Shown here: piece after piece, positions 35,005 to 43,151 of the stretch
Layout: each line of letters begins with the position of its first letter
Numbering within the stretch: position 1 is the first letter of the stretch
NCBI GenBank assembly: GCA_016935815.1
Contig: JAFGQH010000047.1
Location: forward strand, 1 to 50,363
Origin: Bacilli bacterium
Lineage (GTDB): Bacteria > Bacillota_I > Bacilli_A > Izemoplasmatales > Hujiaoplasmataceae
Reading direction: 5' to 3'
DNA length: 50,363 nt
The notes under the pieces: model-generated
The model's database searches: none
The model's input: the letters and a program-made list of their open reading frames with translations, nothing else
Told to the model about the DNA's origin: nothing
Translations under genes and position numbers: made by a program

Positions 35005-35982
35005 TTGGGTAAGATATATATGATATTCACTGGTGGAACGATATCAATGAAGATTGATGATGTCTCTCACACTGTGAAACCTGCTCTATCAGCAAAACAA
35101 ATCATGCAATCGTTGTTGGAGTCCGAACTATACAACGATCTTGAGGTCATCGAATTTTCCGAAGTACCATCGCCATCGATCACCCCGGAAATGATGTTGG
35201 AAATTTCCAAGATCATTCGTCATGAGATCGATACGAATGATCCGATTGGTTTCGTTGTCGTACATGGGACAGATACCTTGGAGGAGACAGCGTTCTTCTT
35301 AGACACCGTTTTGGATTCTCCTGTTCCAGTTGTTGTGACTGGTTCCATGAAGTCTAGTTCGGAACTTGGATTCGACGGCATCAACAATCTAGTCTCATCC
35401 ATTTTAGTTGCCAAGTCAACTAAATCACGAGGGCGTGGAGTACTTGTTGTGATGAACGATCAGATCAACGCTGCGAGCGAGGTCACCAAAACCAACACCC
35501 TTTCACTCGATACGTTCAAGTCATTGGATTATGGTCCGGTGGGTATCGTCGACAACCATGAAGTGATCTTCCATCGTAACATCAGCTATGAACGTCAAAC
35601 AGTCTTGGTCGATTCATTGACTCCGAATGTTCATCTTATCAAAGCCTATGCAGGTGCTGATTCTTCCATCCTTGATTTTGTTGTTGGTGCTGGAGCCAAT
35701 GGAATCGTCATTGAAGCTTTGGGTAGAGGGAATCTTCCACCAGATATGATTTCTGGCATTGAGAACGCCATATCCAAGGATATACCTGTTATCATCTGTT
35801 CAAGATGTCCTAGTGGTCGTGTCTTGGATTCCTACGGGTATTTAGGCGGGGGGAAATTTTTAACGGATCTTGGCTGCATTTTAGCACCTTCATTGAATGG
35901 TCAAAAAGCCAGAATCCTGTTAATGCTTGCATTGCAGAAATCCAAAGATAAAACGTATTTGAAATCTTTATTTACAATCTAA
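35005..35982 (+). CDS. L-asparaginase (type I/II family)
   Basis: 325 residues starting at TTG 35005, behind GAGGTGAT at 34992-34999. N-terminal 'FTGGTIS' places the nucleophile threonine at residue 12; the second motif 'VVHGTDTLEE' and 'TGSMKSSSELGFDG' complete the active site. There is no signal peptide, so it is a cytoplasmic enzyme converting L-asparagine to aspartate and ammonia. Aspartate would be the substrate for NadB, encoded just upstream, though the two are separate transcripts. The family also includes some glutaminase and Glu-tRNA amidotransferase GatD members; the length and lack of a GatD N-terminal domain favour asparaginase. Confidence 0.9.
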   Translation: MGKIYMIFTGGTISMKIDDVSHTVKPALSAKQIMQSLLESELYNDLEVIEFSEVPSPSITPEMMLEISKIIRHEIDTNDPIGFVVVHGTDTLEETAFFLDTVLDSPVPVVVTGSMKSSSELGFDGINNLVSSILVAKSTKSRGRGVLVVMNDQINAASEVTKTNTLSLDTFKSLDYGPVGIVDNHEVIFHRNISYERQTVLVDSLTPNVHLIKAYAGADSSILDFVVGAGANGIVIEALGRGNLPPDMISGIENAISKDIPVIICSRCPSGRVLDSYGYLGGGKFLTDLGCILAPSLNGQKARILLMLALQKSKDKTYLKSLFTI

Positions 35983-35984
35983 AA

Positions 35985-36024
35985 AAAAGAGTCGCTTTCT
36001 TGCTTAGAAAGCGACTTATTTATT
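35985..36024. terminator. Bidirectional terminator
   Basis: Stem GTCGCTTTCT (35991-36000) / AGAAAGCGAC (36006-36015), A-run on the left, T-rich on the right. Confidence 0.87.
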
Positions 36025-36026
36025 GC

Positions 36027-36470
36027 TTATTCTTCTTCTGATTCTTCTTCATCCAAACCGTTGTTTTGTTGTTTGTCCAACAGTAAACGATTGAGTTCAT
36101 CGACTTCTGACTTATAGCGTTTAGATGCGACCAGTAATGCAATGAAATAGATGACTCCGACGATAGCGATCAAGATGTATAATGACCACACCTGCCGAAA
36201 TAGGAAGGTGCCGAATACTTGCCTTAAGACAAACATGGCCGGTATGATGATCAGATATCCTAGGATCACATTGACATAGGCTTTACCCTTTTCCGATTTG
36301 AATACGCGAATCGCCAGTGCGATGATGAGTGACATCAAAATCGCTCCGATAGTTGGTCGGAAAAAGGGCATGATCGTTTGTGTGACGCGATAATATACAA
36401 TCCCTAAAAACAAAAATGTGATAATGGTAAAGAACAGAGTTTTTGTGAATGTGTTGAAGTATCGTTTCAT
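36027..36470 (-). CDS. DUF3021-like four-helix membrane protein
   Basis: 147 residues with four hydrophobic segments (about 9-28, 35-53, 66-85, 92-112) and a highly acidic C-terminal tail ending in a Glu-rich run. Small membrane proteins of this size, encoded directly after a LytTR DNA-binding protein, are the DUF3021 family of Bacillota. The start overlaps the LytTR stop (ATGA), so the pair is translationally coupled. In similar pairs the membrane protein is thought to hold or restrain the regulator; that has to be taken as inference here. Confidence 0.75.
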   Translation of the reverse strand: MKRYFNTFTKTLFFTIITFLFLGIVYYRVTQTIMPFFRPTIGAILMSLIIALAIRVFKSEKGKAYVNVILGYLIIIPAMFVLRQVFGTFLFRQVWSLYILIAIVGVIYFIALLVASKRYKSEVDELNRLLLDKQQNNGLDEEESEEE

Positions 36471-36913
36471 CCTCTACCACCTCCTAGGATTTGTTTGAGC
36501 ACGGGGACGTATTTTCGGGATACAACGACCTTCTCATTGTTGAGCAGAATTGCGTCCATTCGTCCATTGATACTGGACTCGAAACTACGTATCTTTTTGA
36601 TGTTTAATATCGTGTTTTTACTGATTCGGATAAACGGAGTATTCTCAAGGATTTCTTCCAATTGATATAGCTTTAGTGAGATATCATAAACCTTGTCTTT
36701 GGTGTATGCAAATACCTTGTTTTCAATCGTGTCAAAATAGTAGATTTTATGAGGTGTCAGAGTGTAGGATCGCCCGTCTATCCTACCAGTGATTATTTTG
36801 TTAAGATAGGTCAAAGAACGTTCAATCTCTACCACTTGTTCATTTTTATTCTGGCAGTTGATGACGACTTCAATCTCTTCAATTTCGGGTGATTCATGAA
36901 CTCTGATTTTCAT
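36467..36913 (-). CDS. LytTR-family transcriptional regulator
   Basis: 148 residues. The C-terminal ~100 residues form a LytTR DNA-binding domain ('YYFDTIENKVFAYTKDKVY', 'LEEILENTPFIRISKNTILNI', 'VVVSRKYVPVLKQIL'). The N-terminal ~45 residues replace the usual receiver domain, so it is not a classical response regulator. GGAG lies just upstream within the preceding lipoprotein gene; one base separates the two. With the following four-helix protein it forms a stand-alone LytTR/membrane-protein pair that probably autoregulates its operon. Confidence 0.88.
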   Translation of the reverse strand: MKIRVHESPEIEEIEVVINCQNKNEQVVEIERSLTYLNKIITGRIDGRSYTLTPHKIYYFDTIENKVFAYTKDKVYDISLKLYQLEEILENTPFIRISKNTILNIKKIRSFESSINGRMDAILLNNEKVVVSRKYVPVLKQILGGGRG

Positions 36914-36914
36914 A

Positions 36915-37550
36915 TCAATTCTCCAAATAATCTCCGATTAACAATTCTGCATTCTGCAAAATTTCAGTAGCGCTTTGTAATAGTTCATAACGGTATTGCA
37001 AGACCTCGATCACTTCGGTGTATACGGTGATGATTTGAGGTAGATTTTCTCTTGTATATGAGCCTCTCAAATCATAGATTCTTTGATACGCTTCACCTTG
37101 TGTCGCAAGTAATAGATTCTTCAATTCTGTCAAATTGTCGATCGCTGTTTGCAAGGTAGCTCTATCGTCTTCCAATAAGACATAGCCGGCGTCTTTAAGC
37201 GTATTTATCTCTTCACGAATGGATTCCGTCAAGGCTCTGATACCTTCCCTTTGAAGCACGATTTGATCATGCAAATCCAAAATATCCAAACGCAATTCGT
37301 TGAAGGTGATCAAGTCATTCGTTGTTTCACTTAAAGTGATGATAGAGGTTCCATCCTCTTTGTAACTGACAGCGGATGATACTCCGTCTTCCTCGGTCAA
37401 TGAATCGCTGGTATACACAACCGAAGTGGTTTCCATTTGATTGGCAGCTTTTAAGAACTGATCCAAAATGGTTTGTTCGGTGCAGCTCACAGCTGCGAAT
37501 AACGTCATGATTGCTAAGAATCCAAGCAAGACTATTTTTGTTGTTTTCAT
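36915..37550 (-). CDS. Lipoprotein with helical coiled-coil-like body
   Basis: 211 residues from ATG 37550; the upstream in-frame ATG at 37568 is rejected because AAAGGGG is correctly spaced for 37550 and the signal peptide then begins MKTTK. Lipobox 'FAAVSC' with lipidated Cys23. The mature region has a short polar N-terminal part with 'SDSLTEEDG', then long amphipathic helices (about 80-205) with heptad-like leucines. No family recognised. It is the first gene of the operon with the LytTR regulator and DUF3021-like protein, one base before the regulator, so it may be a surface sensor or a regulated product of that system. Confidence 0.8.
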   Translation of the reverse strand: MKTTKIVLLGFLAIMTLFAAVSCTEQTILDQFLKAANQMETTSVVYTSDSLTEEDGVSSAVSYKEDGTSIITLSETTNDLITFNELRLDILDLHDQIVLQREGIRALTESIREEINTLKDAGYVLLEDDRATLQTAIDNLTELKNLLLATQGEAYQRIYDLRGSYTRENLPQIITVYTEVIEVLQYRYELLQSATEILQNAELLIGDYLEN

Positions 37551-37582
37551 AAAAATTACCCCTTTCATATGTTTCTGGCTTG

Positions 37583-37611
37583 ATTGTACATTGCTTTTTA
37601 TCGGTTTGCAA
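37583..37611 (-). promoter_or_regulatory. Promoter of the lipoprotein-LytTR-DUF3021 operon
   Basis: Minus strand TTGCAA (37611-37606), 17 bases, TACAAT (37588-37583). A short inverted repeat CTGT-ATG-ACAG (37612-37622) abuts the -35 and might be an operator. Confidence 0.7.
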
Positions 37612-37651
37612 CTGTATGACAGCCAAGATGCATATAAGGGGCATTAAGTTG

Positions 37652-38206
37652 TTATTTCAGCATCATTGCCAAAGCATCTTTGATCAATTCATGTGTCAAT
37701 TTTGAAGGATCCAGCTTTGGTATGATTTTTTTGATTTCTTTGTCTTTATATCCCAAAGCAACAAGCGCCTCTTCCACCTCTAGTAGGTTTGCGGTCTTGA
37801 TGGTCGTATCTTCGAATTCGATTTTACCTTTGAGATCCAGAATGATCTGTTGGGACGCTTTGGGACCGATTCCCGGGAATTTTTGCAAGTATTTTGCATT
37901 CCCGTCTTCAATCGCGTCAGCGATGGATTCTACTGATCCAGATGCTAAAATCGCATTTGCACTCTTCGGACCGATGCCATTGACGGAGATCAGTTTGATG
38001 AAGAGTTCTTTGGCTTTTTGGGTTTTAAATCCAAATAGGCTGATATTGTCTTCACTGACTTTTTGATAGAGATAGACTGTTGCTTCCGTATGCAGGATAA
38101 ATGCATATGGATTCGGTGTGATCACTTGATAACCGATACCATTGTTTTCCACTGTGATATAGTTCGGATTGATCTCTGTGATATTTCCTTTTATATAATT
38201 ATACAT
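37652..38206 (-). CDS. ruvA: Holliday junction DNA helicase subunit RuvA
   Basis: 184 residues, typical of RuvA from low-GC bacteria. N-terminal OB-fold (1-62), two helix-hairpin-helix motifs ('VNGIGPKSANAIL' near 73 and 'FPGIGPKASQQIILDLKGK' near 109) and the C-terminal RuvB-binding domain (about 138-184, 'EEALVALGYKDKEI'). It binds four-way junctions and loads RuvB. It follows obgE by 12 bases, in the same transcript. RuvB, usually the next gene, is absent: the next gene is the unrelated lipoprotein. RecU, the resolvase partner, lies at 25541. Confidence 0.95.
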   Translation of the reverse strand: MYNYIKGNITEINPNYITVENNGIGYQVITPNPYAFILHTEATVYLYQKVSEDNISLFGFKTQKAKELFIKLISVNGIGPKSANAILASGSVESIADAIEDGNAKYLQKFPGIGPKASQQIILDLKGKIEFEDTTIKTANLLEVEEALVALGYKDKEIKKIIPKLDPSKLTHELIKDALAMMLK

Positions 38207-38218
38207 GGATGACCCTTT

Positions 38219-39499
38219 CTATTCGATAAAATCGAATTCCATATCAAAGATACGGATGGTATCGTTTGCTTTCGCACCGGCGTCTCGCAACATTTTGTCG
38301 AGACCGGCTTTGCGAAGTCTCGTCAAAAACATGGTCAATGCCTCATCTGTCATGAAGTTGGAGCGTTGATAGAGTTTCTCGACCAAAGCGCCTCTGACAT
38401 CGAACGTATCTTCATTGATGCGTTCGATGATGATTTCTTGGTCTTTCGCTTCAAAAGTGTATTCAACATAATCATCGATGACTTCCTCATCCTTATAAAA
38501 GAATGGGGTTGTTTCCAACAATTGTGCGGTTTTATAAACAAGTTCTTGAAGATGATCGTTGGTCAGCGCTGAGATTGGAATGATTGTGGTATCTTCCTCA
38601 AAGTGCTTTTTGAATTCTGCGAGACGCTCCGAGGCACCAGGCATATCCATTTTGCTGGCGATGATGATCTGCGGACGCTCGAGCAACATTTTATCATAAT
38701 CCTTCATCTCTTGATTGATGATCTGGTAATCCTCGAATGGATCTCGTAAAGATTCAGGACTCATATCCACCATATGCAATAAAACTCTGGTTCTTTGAAT
38801 ATGCTTTAAGAATTGAAATCCTAGACCAGCTCCTTGTGAAGCTCCTTCGATCAATCCCGGCATATCCGCAAGAACAAACGGATTGATGTTACCCATGGAT
38901 ACGACACCAAGATTGGGAACCAAGGTAGTGAACGGATAATCGGCGATTTTCGGTCTGGAATTCGATAGGATGGTAATCAACGTCGATTTTCCGACGGATG
39001 GAAATCCGATGATTCCAACATCAGCCAGCAGTTTCAATTCCACGTGCAGATTCAATTCGATTCCCAGTTCTCCGTTTTCCTGAATCTTTGGTGCTTTGTT
39101 TCTGGAAGTGGCGTAGGAACGATTTCCTCTACCGCCGTTTCCACCTCGAGCGATCGTGGCTTGTTGGTTGTGTTCCACCAAATCCGCTAACACTTCATTG
39201 GTTTCTTGATTGTATACGATCGTACCGACCGGAACCTTGACGATTACATCTTCCGCATCGGCACCTTTCATGTTTTTGGTTTTTCCGGATTCTCCAGCTT
39301 TCGCAAAGACATGTTTTTGATATTTCAGATCCAGTAATGTGGACATTCCTTCATCGGCTAAAAAGATGACGGAACCACCTTTTCCACCGTCTCCTCCGGA
39401 GGGTCCACCCAGTGGAACGTGTTTTTCACGATGAAAAGCGACGATACCATCGCCTCCTTTTCCAGATCTTACAACTATATTGACTTCATCGATAAACAT
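38219..39499 (-). CDS. obgE: GTPase ObgE/CgtA
   Basis: 426 residues with the three Obg domains: glycine-rich Obg fold ('GGPSGGDGGKGG', 'GGNGGRGN', about 1-157), G domain (G1 'GFPSVGKST', G3 'DMPGLIEGA', G4 'SKMD') and the C-terminal OCT domain (about 345-426) typical of Bacillota. Role: essential GTPase in late 50S ribosome assembly and stress control. GAGGTG precedes ATG. It lies between the GNAT gene (22 bases upstream) and ruvA (12 bases downstream). In many relatives obgE follows rplU-rpmA; here they are separated by the galK-GNAT pair and a terminator. Confidence 0.96.
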   Translation of the reverse strand: MFIDEVNIVVRSGKGGDGIVAFHREKHVPLGGPSGGDGGKGGSVIFLADEGMSTLLDLKYQKHVFAKAGESGKTKNMKGADAEDVIVKVPVGTIVYNQETNEVLADLVEHNQQATIARGGNGGRGNRSYATSRNKAPKIQENGELGIELNLHVELKLLADVGIIGFPSVGKSTLITILSNSRPKIADYPFTTLVPNLGVVSMGNINPFVLADMPGLIEGASQGAGLGFQFLKHIQRTRVLLHMVDMSPESLRDPFEDYQIINQEMKDYDKMLLERPQIIIASKMDMPGASERLAEFKKHFEEDTTIIPISALTNDHLQELVYKTAQLLETTPFFYKDEEVIDDYVEYTFEAKDQEIIIERINEDTFDVRGALVEKLYQRSNFMTDEALTMFLTRLRKAGLDKMLRDAGAKANDTIRIFDMEFDFIE

Positions 39500-39521
39500 G
39501 TTTCACCTCAGTAGTATTGTA

Positions 39522-40001
39522 TCACAAAACAAATTCATATGCCAACCGATTGATGCCCTTGAGATAACCTACCGGAATAAAACCGGCTTTCTTGATCAAG
39601 CCCTGCATTTTAAGGTTGTCAGGATGGGTATCGACTTTGACGGAATCATACCCGAGTTTTCTTGCCAGATCAATCGAGAATTCGAACAACTTCATTCCGA
39701 TTCCTTTTCCTTGCGTCATCGGATCGACGATGATCCGGTGGATCACGAGAGATGATTCTTTTTTCCAAGTGATCTCTCGATAGGCAACTTCCTTGTCCTC
39801 CAATAAAGATATGGATCCAAGGACTGTATTATCTTCCTTATATATATATAAAGCATTTTGATTTAAGTCTGACAGAAAGTTCACACGATTCGGATAATCC
39901 CCCGGCCATTGGAAGAGTCCCTCACGGAGCATTTTGGTGCGAGCAGTCACGGCTATTTCTACGATGCGTGTCAGATCGCTTTCTTTTGCTTTCTCAATCA
40001 T
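39522..40001 (-). CDS. GNAT-family N-acetyltransferase
   Basis: 159 residues. The acetyl-CoA-binding motif A reads 'IHRIIVDPMTQGKGIGMKLF' near residue 88, followed by 'VDTHPDNLKMQGLIKKAGF', as in GNAT enzymes. The substrate cannot be told. The start overlaps the end of galK by eight bases, so it is translated with it; a link to galactose metabolism is not evident, and it may simply ride in the operon. Confidence 0.87.
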   Translation of the reverse strand: MIEKAKESDLTRIVEIAVTARTKMLREGLFQWPGDYPNRVNFLSDLNQNALYIYKEDNTVLGSISLLEDKEVAYREITWKKESSLVIHRIIVDPMTQGKGIGMKLFEFSIDLARKLGYDSVKVDTHPDNLKMQGLIKKAGFIPVGYLKGINRLAYEFVL

Positions 40002-41166
40002 GGTTTCTTCTCACTCCGTCCTCTACAGATACGATGTGCATCACAGGGCTCTTGTTGTATTTGGTTTGATACAACTCTGTGAAATTGTTCCAAAAGATTT
40101 CCAATTCACTTCGTTTCACGAGGTTCAAAGTCGACCCTCCAAAACCGCCGCCAATCATCTTCGAACCGATACTGCCGGCATCTCTTGCCATAGTGACGAG
40201 TTCGTCCAATACTTCGGATGAGACCTCATACAAATCTCTTACCGATGTATGAGCCTCATTCAGCAGAGCACCCAAGGCAGGAAAGTCATTTCTCTTGATT
40301 GCGTCTTTGGCTTGGATCACTCTAGCATTCTCATTGATCAGATGTCGGAAGCGTTTCTTCAACGTCTCTTCCGGAAGAAAGGGTTCGTATGTATCATAAT
40401 CTTCAGGTCGTAGATCACAGACATGATCGATCTTGACATGTTCTTGCAAGAACCGTAAAACCTGAGAGGATTCGCTCTGTCGTATGTTGTATTTCGATTC
40501 TGTCAGTTTCCGCGTAATATTGGAATTAACCAAGACGAATGCGTATTCGGACAAGTTAATGGAAATCAATTCATAATGCAGGTTTGTGGTATTGAGAAAC
40601 ATTACATGGTTCTTTCGTCCATTGGCGATAATGAATTGATCCATGATTCCACAGGAGACACCGATGTATTCGTTCTCTACGCGCTTGGCGATACTCGCAA
40701 CCATTGGTCCGGTCAGACCCAGATGAAACTGATCGTTCAAGACACTAACAATCAATACCAATAAGGAAGCACTCGAGGATAAACCTCCACCCACAGGTAA
40801 ATTACTGGATAATGCAATGTTCATTCCTTTGGTGATGGGATATCCCTGTCGCAACAATTCATGGTACACTCCGGATATGTAATTAGCGTAATCTCGTTTG
40901 GTATCATAAGTGGTCGATTTCAAATGGAAAGACAGGATACCAAGATCCGAAAAATTCTCGGAATAGACGAAAACCTTGGAATCCTTGCGGTAGGATATCG
41001 CTGCGGATATTCCCATGTCGATACAAAATGGCAGGACATGACCGCCATTGTAGTCGGTATGACCTCCGATGATGTTGACACGACCGGGTGAAACATAAGT
41101 TTCATGCGCCTTCATATGGAATTGTCGTTCAAAGATAGTTTTGATCTGATCCATGATATAGTCCAT
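39994..41166 (-). CDS. galK: Galactokinase
   Basis: 390 residues of the GHMP kinase family, standard galactokinase length. The galactokinase signature near residue 26 reads 'SPGRVNIIGGHTDYNGG': the usual Glu of GEH is replaced by Gly35, confirmed in the DNA (GGA GGT). The ATP loop 'LPVGGGLSSSAS' near 125, 'GVSCGIMDQF' with the catalytic Asp, and 'GGGFGGSTLNLV' are intact. It phosphorylates galactose to galactose-1-phosphate, taking up the product of the alpha- and beta-galactosidases at 1428-6187. The lost glutamate normally contacts the sugar, so specificity may differ. First gene of a galK-GNAT-obgE-ruvA run. No galT or galE is seen in the window. Confidence 0.9.
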   Translation of the reverse strand: MDYIMDQIKTIFERQFHMKAHETYVSPGRVNIIGGHTDYNGGHVLPFCIDMGISAAISYRKDSKVFVYSENFSDLGILSFHLKSTTYDTKRDYANYISGVYHELLRQGYPITKGMNIALSSNLPVGGGLSSSASLLVLIVSVLNDQFHLGLTGPMVASIAKRVENEYIGVSCGIMDQFIIANGRKNHVMFLNTTNLHYELISINLSEYAFVLVNSNITRKLTESKYNIRQSESSQVLRFLQEHVKIDHVCDLRPEDYDTYEPFLPEETLKKRFRHLINENARVIQAKDAIKRNDFPALGALLNEAHTSVRDLYEVSSEVLDELVTMARDAGSIGSKMIGGGFGGSTLNLVKRSELEIFWNNFTELYQTKYNKSPVMHIVSVEDGVRRNHD

Positions 41167-41182
41167 CCATTCCTTACTAAAA

Positions 41183-41211
41183 ATTATATCTTAAATGGGT
41201 TTGTTTTTCAA
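41183..41211 (-). promoter_or_regulatory. Promoter of the galK-GNAT-obgE-ruvA run
   Basis: Minus strand TTGAAA (41211-41206), 17 bases, TATAAT (41188-41183), 16 bases before the galK start. Confidence 0.75.
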
Positions 41212-41233
41212 TCACTAGCAAAGATTCATAGGC

Positions 41234-41260
41234 GATAAAAAAAGCAGGATTTTCCTGCTT
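41234..41260 (-). terminator. Terminator of the rplU-rpmA operon
   Basis: Stem AAGCAGGA / TCCTGCTT (41242-41249, 41253-41260) followed on the minus strand by seven T; it overlaps the rpmA stop. Confidence 0.87.
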
Positions 41261-41547
41261 TATTCTTGTGGATACACTGATGCTTGTTTTCTATCTTTGC
41301 CAACGCGTTCGTATTTTACGATACCGTCGATTTTTGCGAACAATGTATCATCTTTACCGATGCCTACATTTTCTCCAGGATGAACCTTCGTACCTCTTTG
41401 ACGGTAGATGATTGATCCAGCTGTGCAAAATTGACCATCCGATAGTTTAGCTCCCAGACGGCGTCCGATTGAATCACGACCATTTTTCGTGGAACCGACA
41501 CCCTTTTTGGAAGCCATGCATTCAAGTATATTGATATTAAGTATCAC
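41260..41547 (-). CDS. rpmA: 50S ribosomal protein L27 with N-terminal extension
   Basis: 95 residues as translated from GTG 41547, which has GGAGGTG seven bases upstream. The conserved L27 core begins [16 protein letters not shown] at residue 11, so translation adds a ten-residue leader ([10 protein letters not shown]). Bacillota L27 also carries a leader, removed by the protease Prp at a site of the form 'LxFF|ASKKG'; here the residues before ASKKG are Cys-Met instead of Phe-Phe. The ATG at residue 11 has no ribosome binding site of its own. The prp gene normally lying between rplU and rpmA is missing (32-base gap only). '[19 protein letters not shown]' is typical of L27. Confidence 0.94.
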   Translation of the reverse strand: MILNINILECMASKKGVGSTKNGRDSIGRRLGAKLSDGQFCTAGSIIYRQRGTKVHPGENVGIGKDDTLFAKIDGIVKYERVGKDRKQASVYPQE

Positions 41548-41579
41548 TTAAAAACACCTCCAAATATAGTTTTCTTTAC

Positions 41580-41891
41580 TTATTCGACATCGATTGATGT
41601 AATCGATAGTTTCGTGTATGGTTGTCGATGACCATTTTTTTTGTGGTAATGTTTCTTGGACTCGTATTTGAATACGATAATCTTTGGGCTTCTGCCGTGT
41701 TTTACGACGGATGCCTTTACGGCTGCGTTTTTGACATATGGTTTTCCGACTTTTACTTTGTCTCCACCGATCATGAGCACTTTGTCAAAAGTATATTCAG
41801 CTCCGGCTTCGACTTCCAGTTTTTCAACGAAAATCTCTTGTCCAACTTCAACGCGTAATTGTTTTCCACCTGTTTCGATAACTGCGTACAT
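41580..41891 (-). CDS. rplU: 50S ribosomal protein L21
   Basis: 103 residues, starting [18 protein letters not shown]. The ATG at 41891 is chosen because AGGAGGTG lies directly ahead; an in-frame start 15 bases upstream overlaps that site. The C-terminal '[19 protein letters not shown]' is the typical 23S-binding tail. First gene of the rplU-rpmA operon, expressed from a consensus promoter with an 88-base leader. Confidence 0.97.
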   Translation of the reverse strand: MYAVIETGGKQLRVEVGQEIFVEKLEVEAGAEYTFDKVLMIGGDKVKVGKPYVKNAAVKASVVKHGRSPKIIVFKYESKKHYHKKNGHRQPYTKLSITSIDVE

Positions 41892-41980
41892 GTTGCACCT
41901 CCTCATATTTTAAGACTCGCCATGTTTTGGTAACGTTGTACGTATTTTTGGGACCAATTCTGAGCGGTATGCGATCATAC
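41892..41980 (-). ncRNA. rplU 5' leader, candidate L21 leader RNA
   Basis: About 88 bases between the promoter and rplU. Bacillota commonly carry a structured autoregulatory L21 leader here. I assign it by position; I could not confirm the consensus structure by reading. Confidence 0.4.
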
Positions 41981-41986
41981 GAAAGT

Positions 41987-42015
41987 ATTATACACAAATT
42001 AGAGGTTATTGTCAA
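41987..42015 (-). promoter_or_regulatory. Consensus promoter of rplU-rpmA
   Basis: Minus strand TTGACA (42015-42010), 17 bases, TATAAT (41992-41987), with TG just before the -10. The only perfect sigma-A promoter in the window, fitting a ribosomal operon. Confidence 0.92.
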
Positions 42016-42092
42016 TAAAAACTATTTGACAATCCGCTATTTTTTGCGAAAAGAACGATTTGAGGATTTTCATGTAGAAATCCAGAAAACTA

Positions 42093-42101
42093 TGATACAA
42101 T
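42093..42101 (+). promoter_or_regulatory. Extended -10 promoter of the hydrolase gene
   Basis: TGATACAAT, 22 bases ahead of TTG 42124; poor -35. Confidence 0.5.
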
Positions 42102-42123
42102 AATCTTAAAGGAAGTGATTGTT

Positions 42124-43095
42124 TTGCCTACTGAATTGTTGGGAATCGACATCTTATATTATTATATCGCTGTTGGTGTCATTCTGCTAATAATGATTTA
42201 TCTTTTCATATCATATAGAATCTACAAACGTCTGATGTTGGACCACAACAATCCACCGGTTGATTTGGTCGATCATACAGATGTCTTTTATAAAGATTCG
42301 TATCAGTGGTTCCAAGAAATTCCCAAAGAGGATATCCATATCACTAGTTATGACGGATTGAAACTGCATGCCTTTTGCATTCCGTCCTTTGACAAGAAGT
42401 CACAGAATCTCGCAATCATCATGCATGGCTATCAAAGCAAGGCGACAGACATGATCATAATCGGTCAAATGTATGCGAAGATGGGCTTTCAAGTGATTCT
42501 GGTAGACCAACGCGGTCACGGGGAATCGGAAGGCGATTTCACCACCTTCGGATTCTACGAGAAATACGATCTGAAAAAATGGATCAACCATGCATTGCGT
42601 ACCTACGGAGCCGACTTGAGAATCCTGATTCACGGAGTTTCCATGGGAGCCGCCACAACAATGATGGCAACGGGTCTTGATATCACAAAGAATGTCAAAT
42701 TCCTATTACTTGATTCCGGATTTACCAAGGTCAAAAAGACATTTCTCAACGCCAATAAAAGCAAGATTATGAGATTGTTTTTCCTAGGACTGGATATCAT
42801 TGTATATTCCAAACATAAATTCATCTTTGAACAGGTCCGTCCTGTAAAATACATGCGCAAGAACACAATCCCTTTCCTGATCGTACAAGGAGAACTCGAT
42901 AGAGCTGTCCCAGTCGTGATGGCCGAACGGCTTTATAATGTCTCGATCGCCAATCGGAAAAATGTATACATCGTAAAAAACTCCAGACATGCACTTGGTT
43001 TTTATGACGATTTTGAAGGCTGTAGGGATGAGTTATACAAGAATATCAAGGATATCTTTCATATAAAAAAAGTATATTCGATCAATATCGATTAA
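42124..43095 (+). CDS. Membrane-anchored alpha/beta hydrolase
   Basis: 323 residues from TTG 42124; the ribosome binding site AAAGGAAGTGAT (42108-42119) fits this start and would overlap the alternative GTG at 42115. One N-terminal membrane segment (about 11-33) followed by an alpha/beta-hydrolase fold: oxyanion region 'IIMHGYQSKATD', 'VDQRGHGES', nucleophile elbow 'HGVSMGAAT' (Ser), acid in 'GELDRAVPV' (Asp) and base in 'NSRHALGFYDD' (His). This is the 'alpha/beta hydrolase with N-terminal anchor' type common in Bacillota (YqkD-like). The substrate is unknown; a lipid, ester or peptide is possible. Monocistronic. Confidence 0.87.
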   Translation: MPTELLGIDILYYYIAVGVILLIMIYLFISYRIYKRLMLDHNNPPVDLVDHTDVFYKDSYQWFQEIPKEDIHITSYDGLKLHAFCIPSFDKKSQNLAIIMHGYQSKATDMIIIGQMYAKMGFQVILVDQRGHGESEGDFTTFGFYEKYDLKKWINHALRTYGADLRILIHGVSMGAATTMMATGLDITKNVKFLLLDSGFTKVKKTFLNANKSKIMRLFFLGLDIIVYSKHKFIFEQVRPVKYMRKNTIPFLIVQGELDRAVPVVMAERLYNVSIANRKNVYIVKNSRHALGFYDDFEGCRDELYKNIKDIFHIKKVYSINID

Positions 43096-43096
43096 C

Positions 43097-43131
43097 AAAA
43101 AACACTTTTTGCAAAAAAAGTGTTTTTTTTA
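43097..43131 (+). terminator. Terminator after the hydrolase gene
   Basis: AACACTTTTT / AAAAAAGTGTT stem with A/T-rich flanks and an eight-T run. Confidence 0.87.
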
Positions 43132-43151
43132 CAACCGTTTTCACCAAAGAA

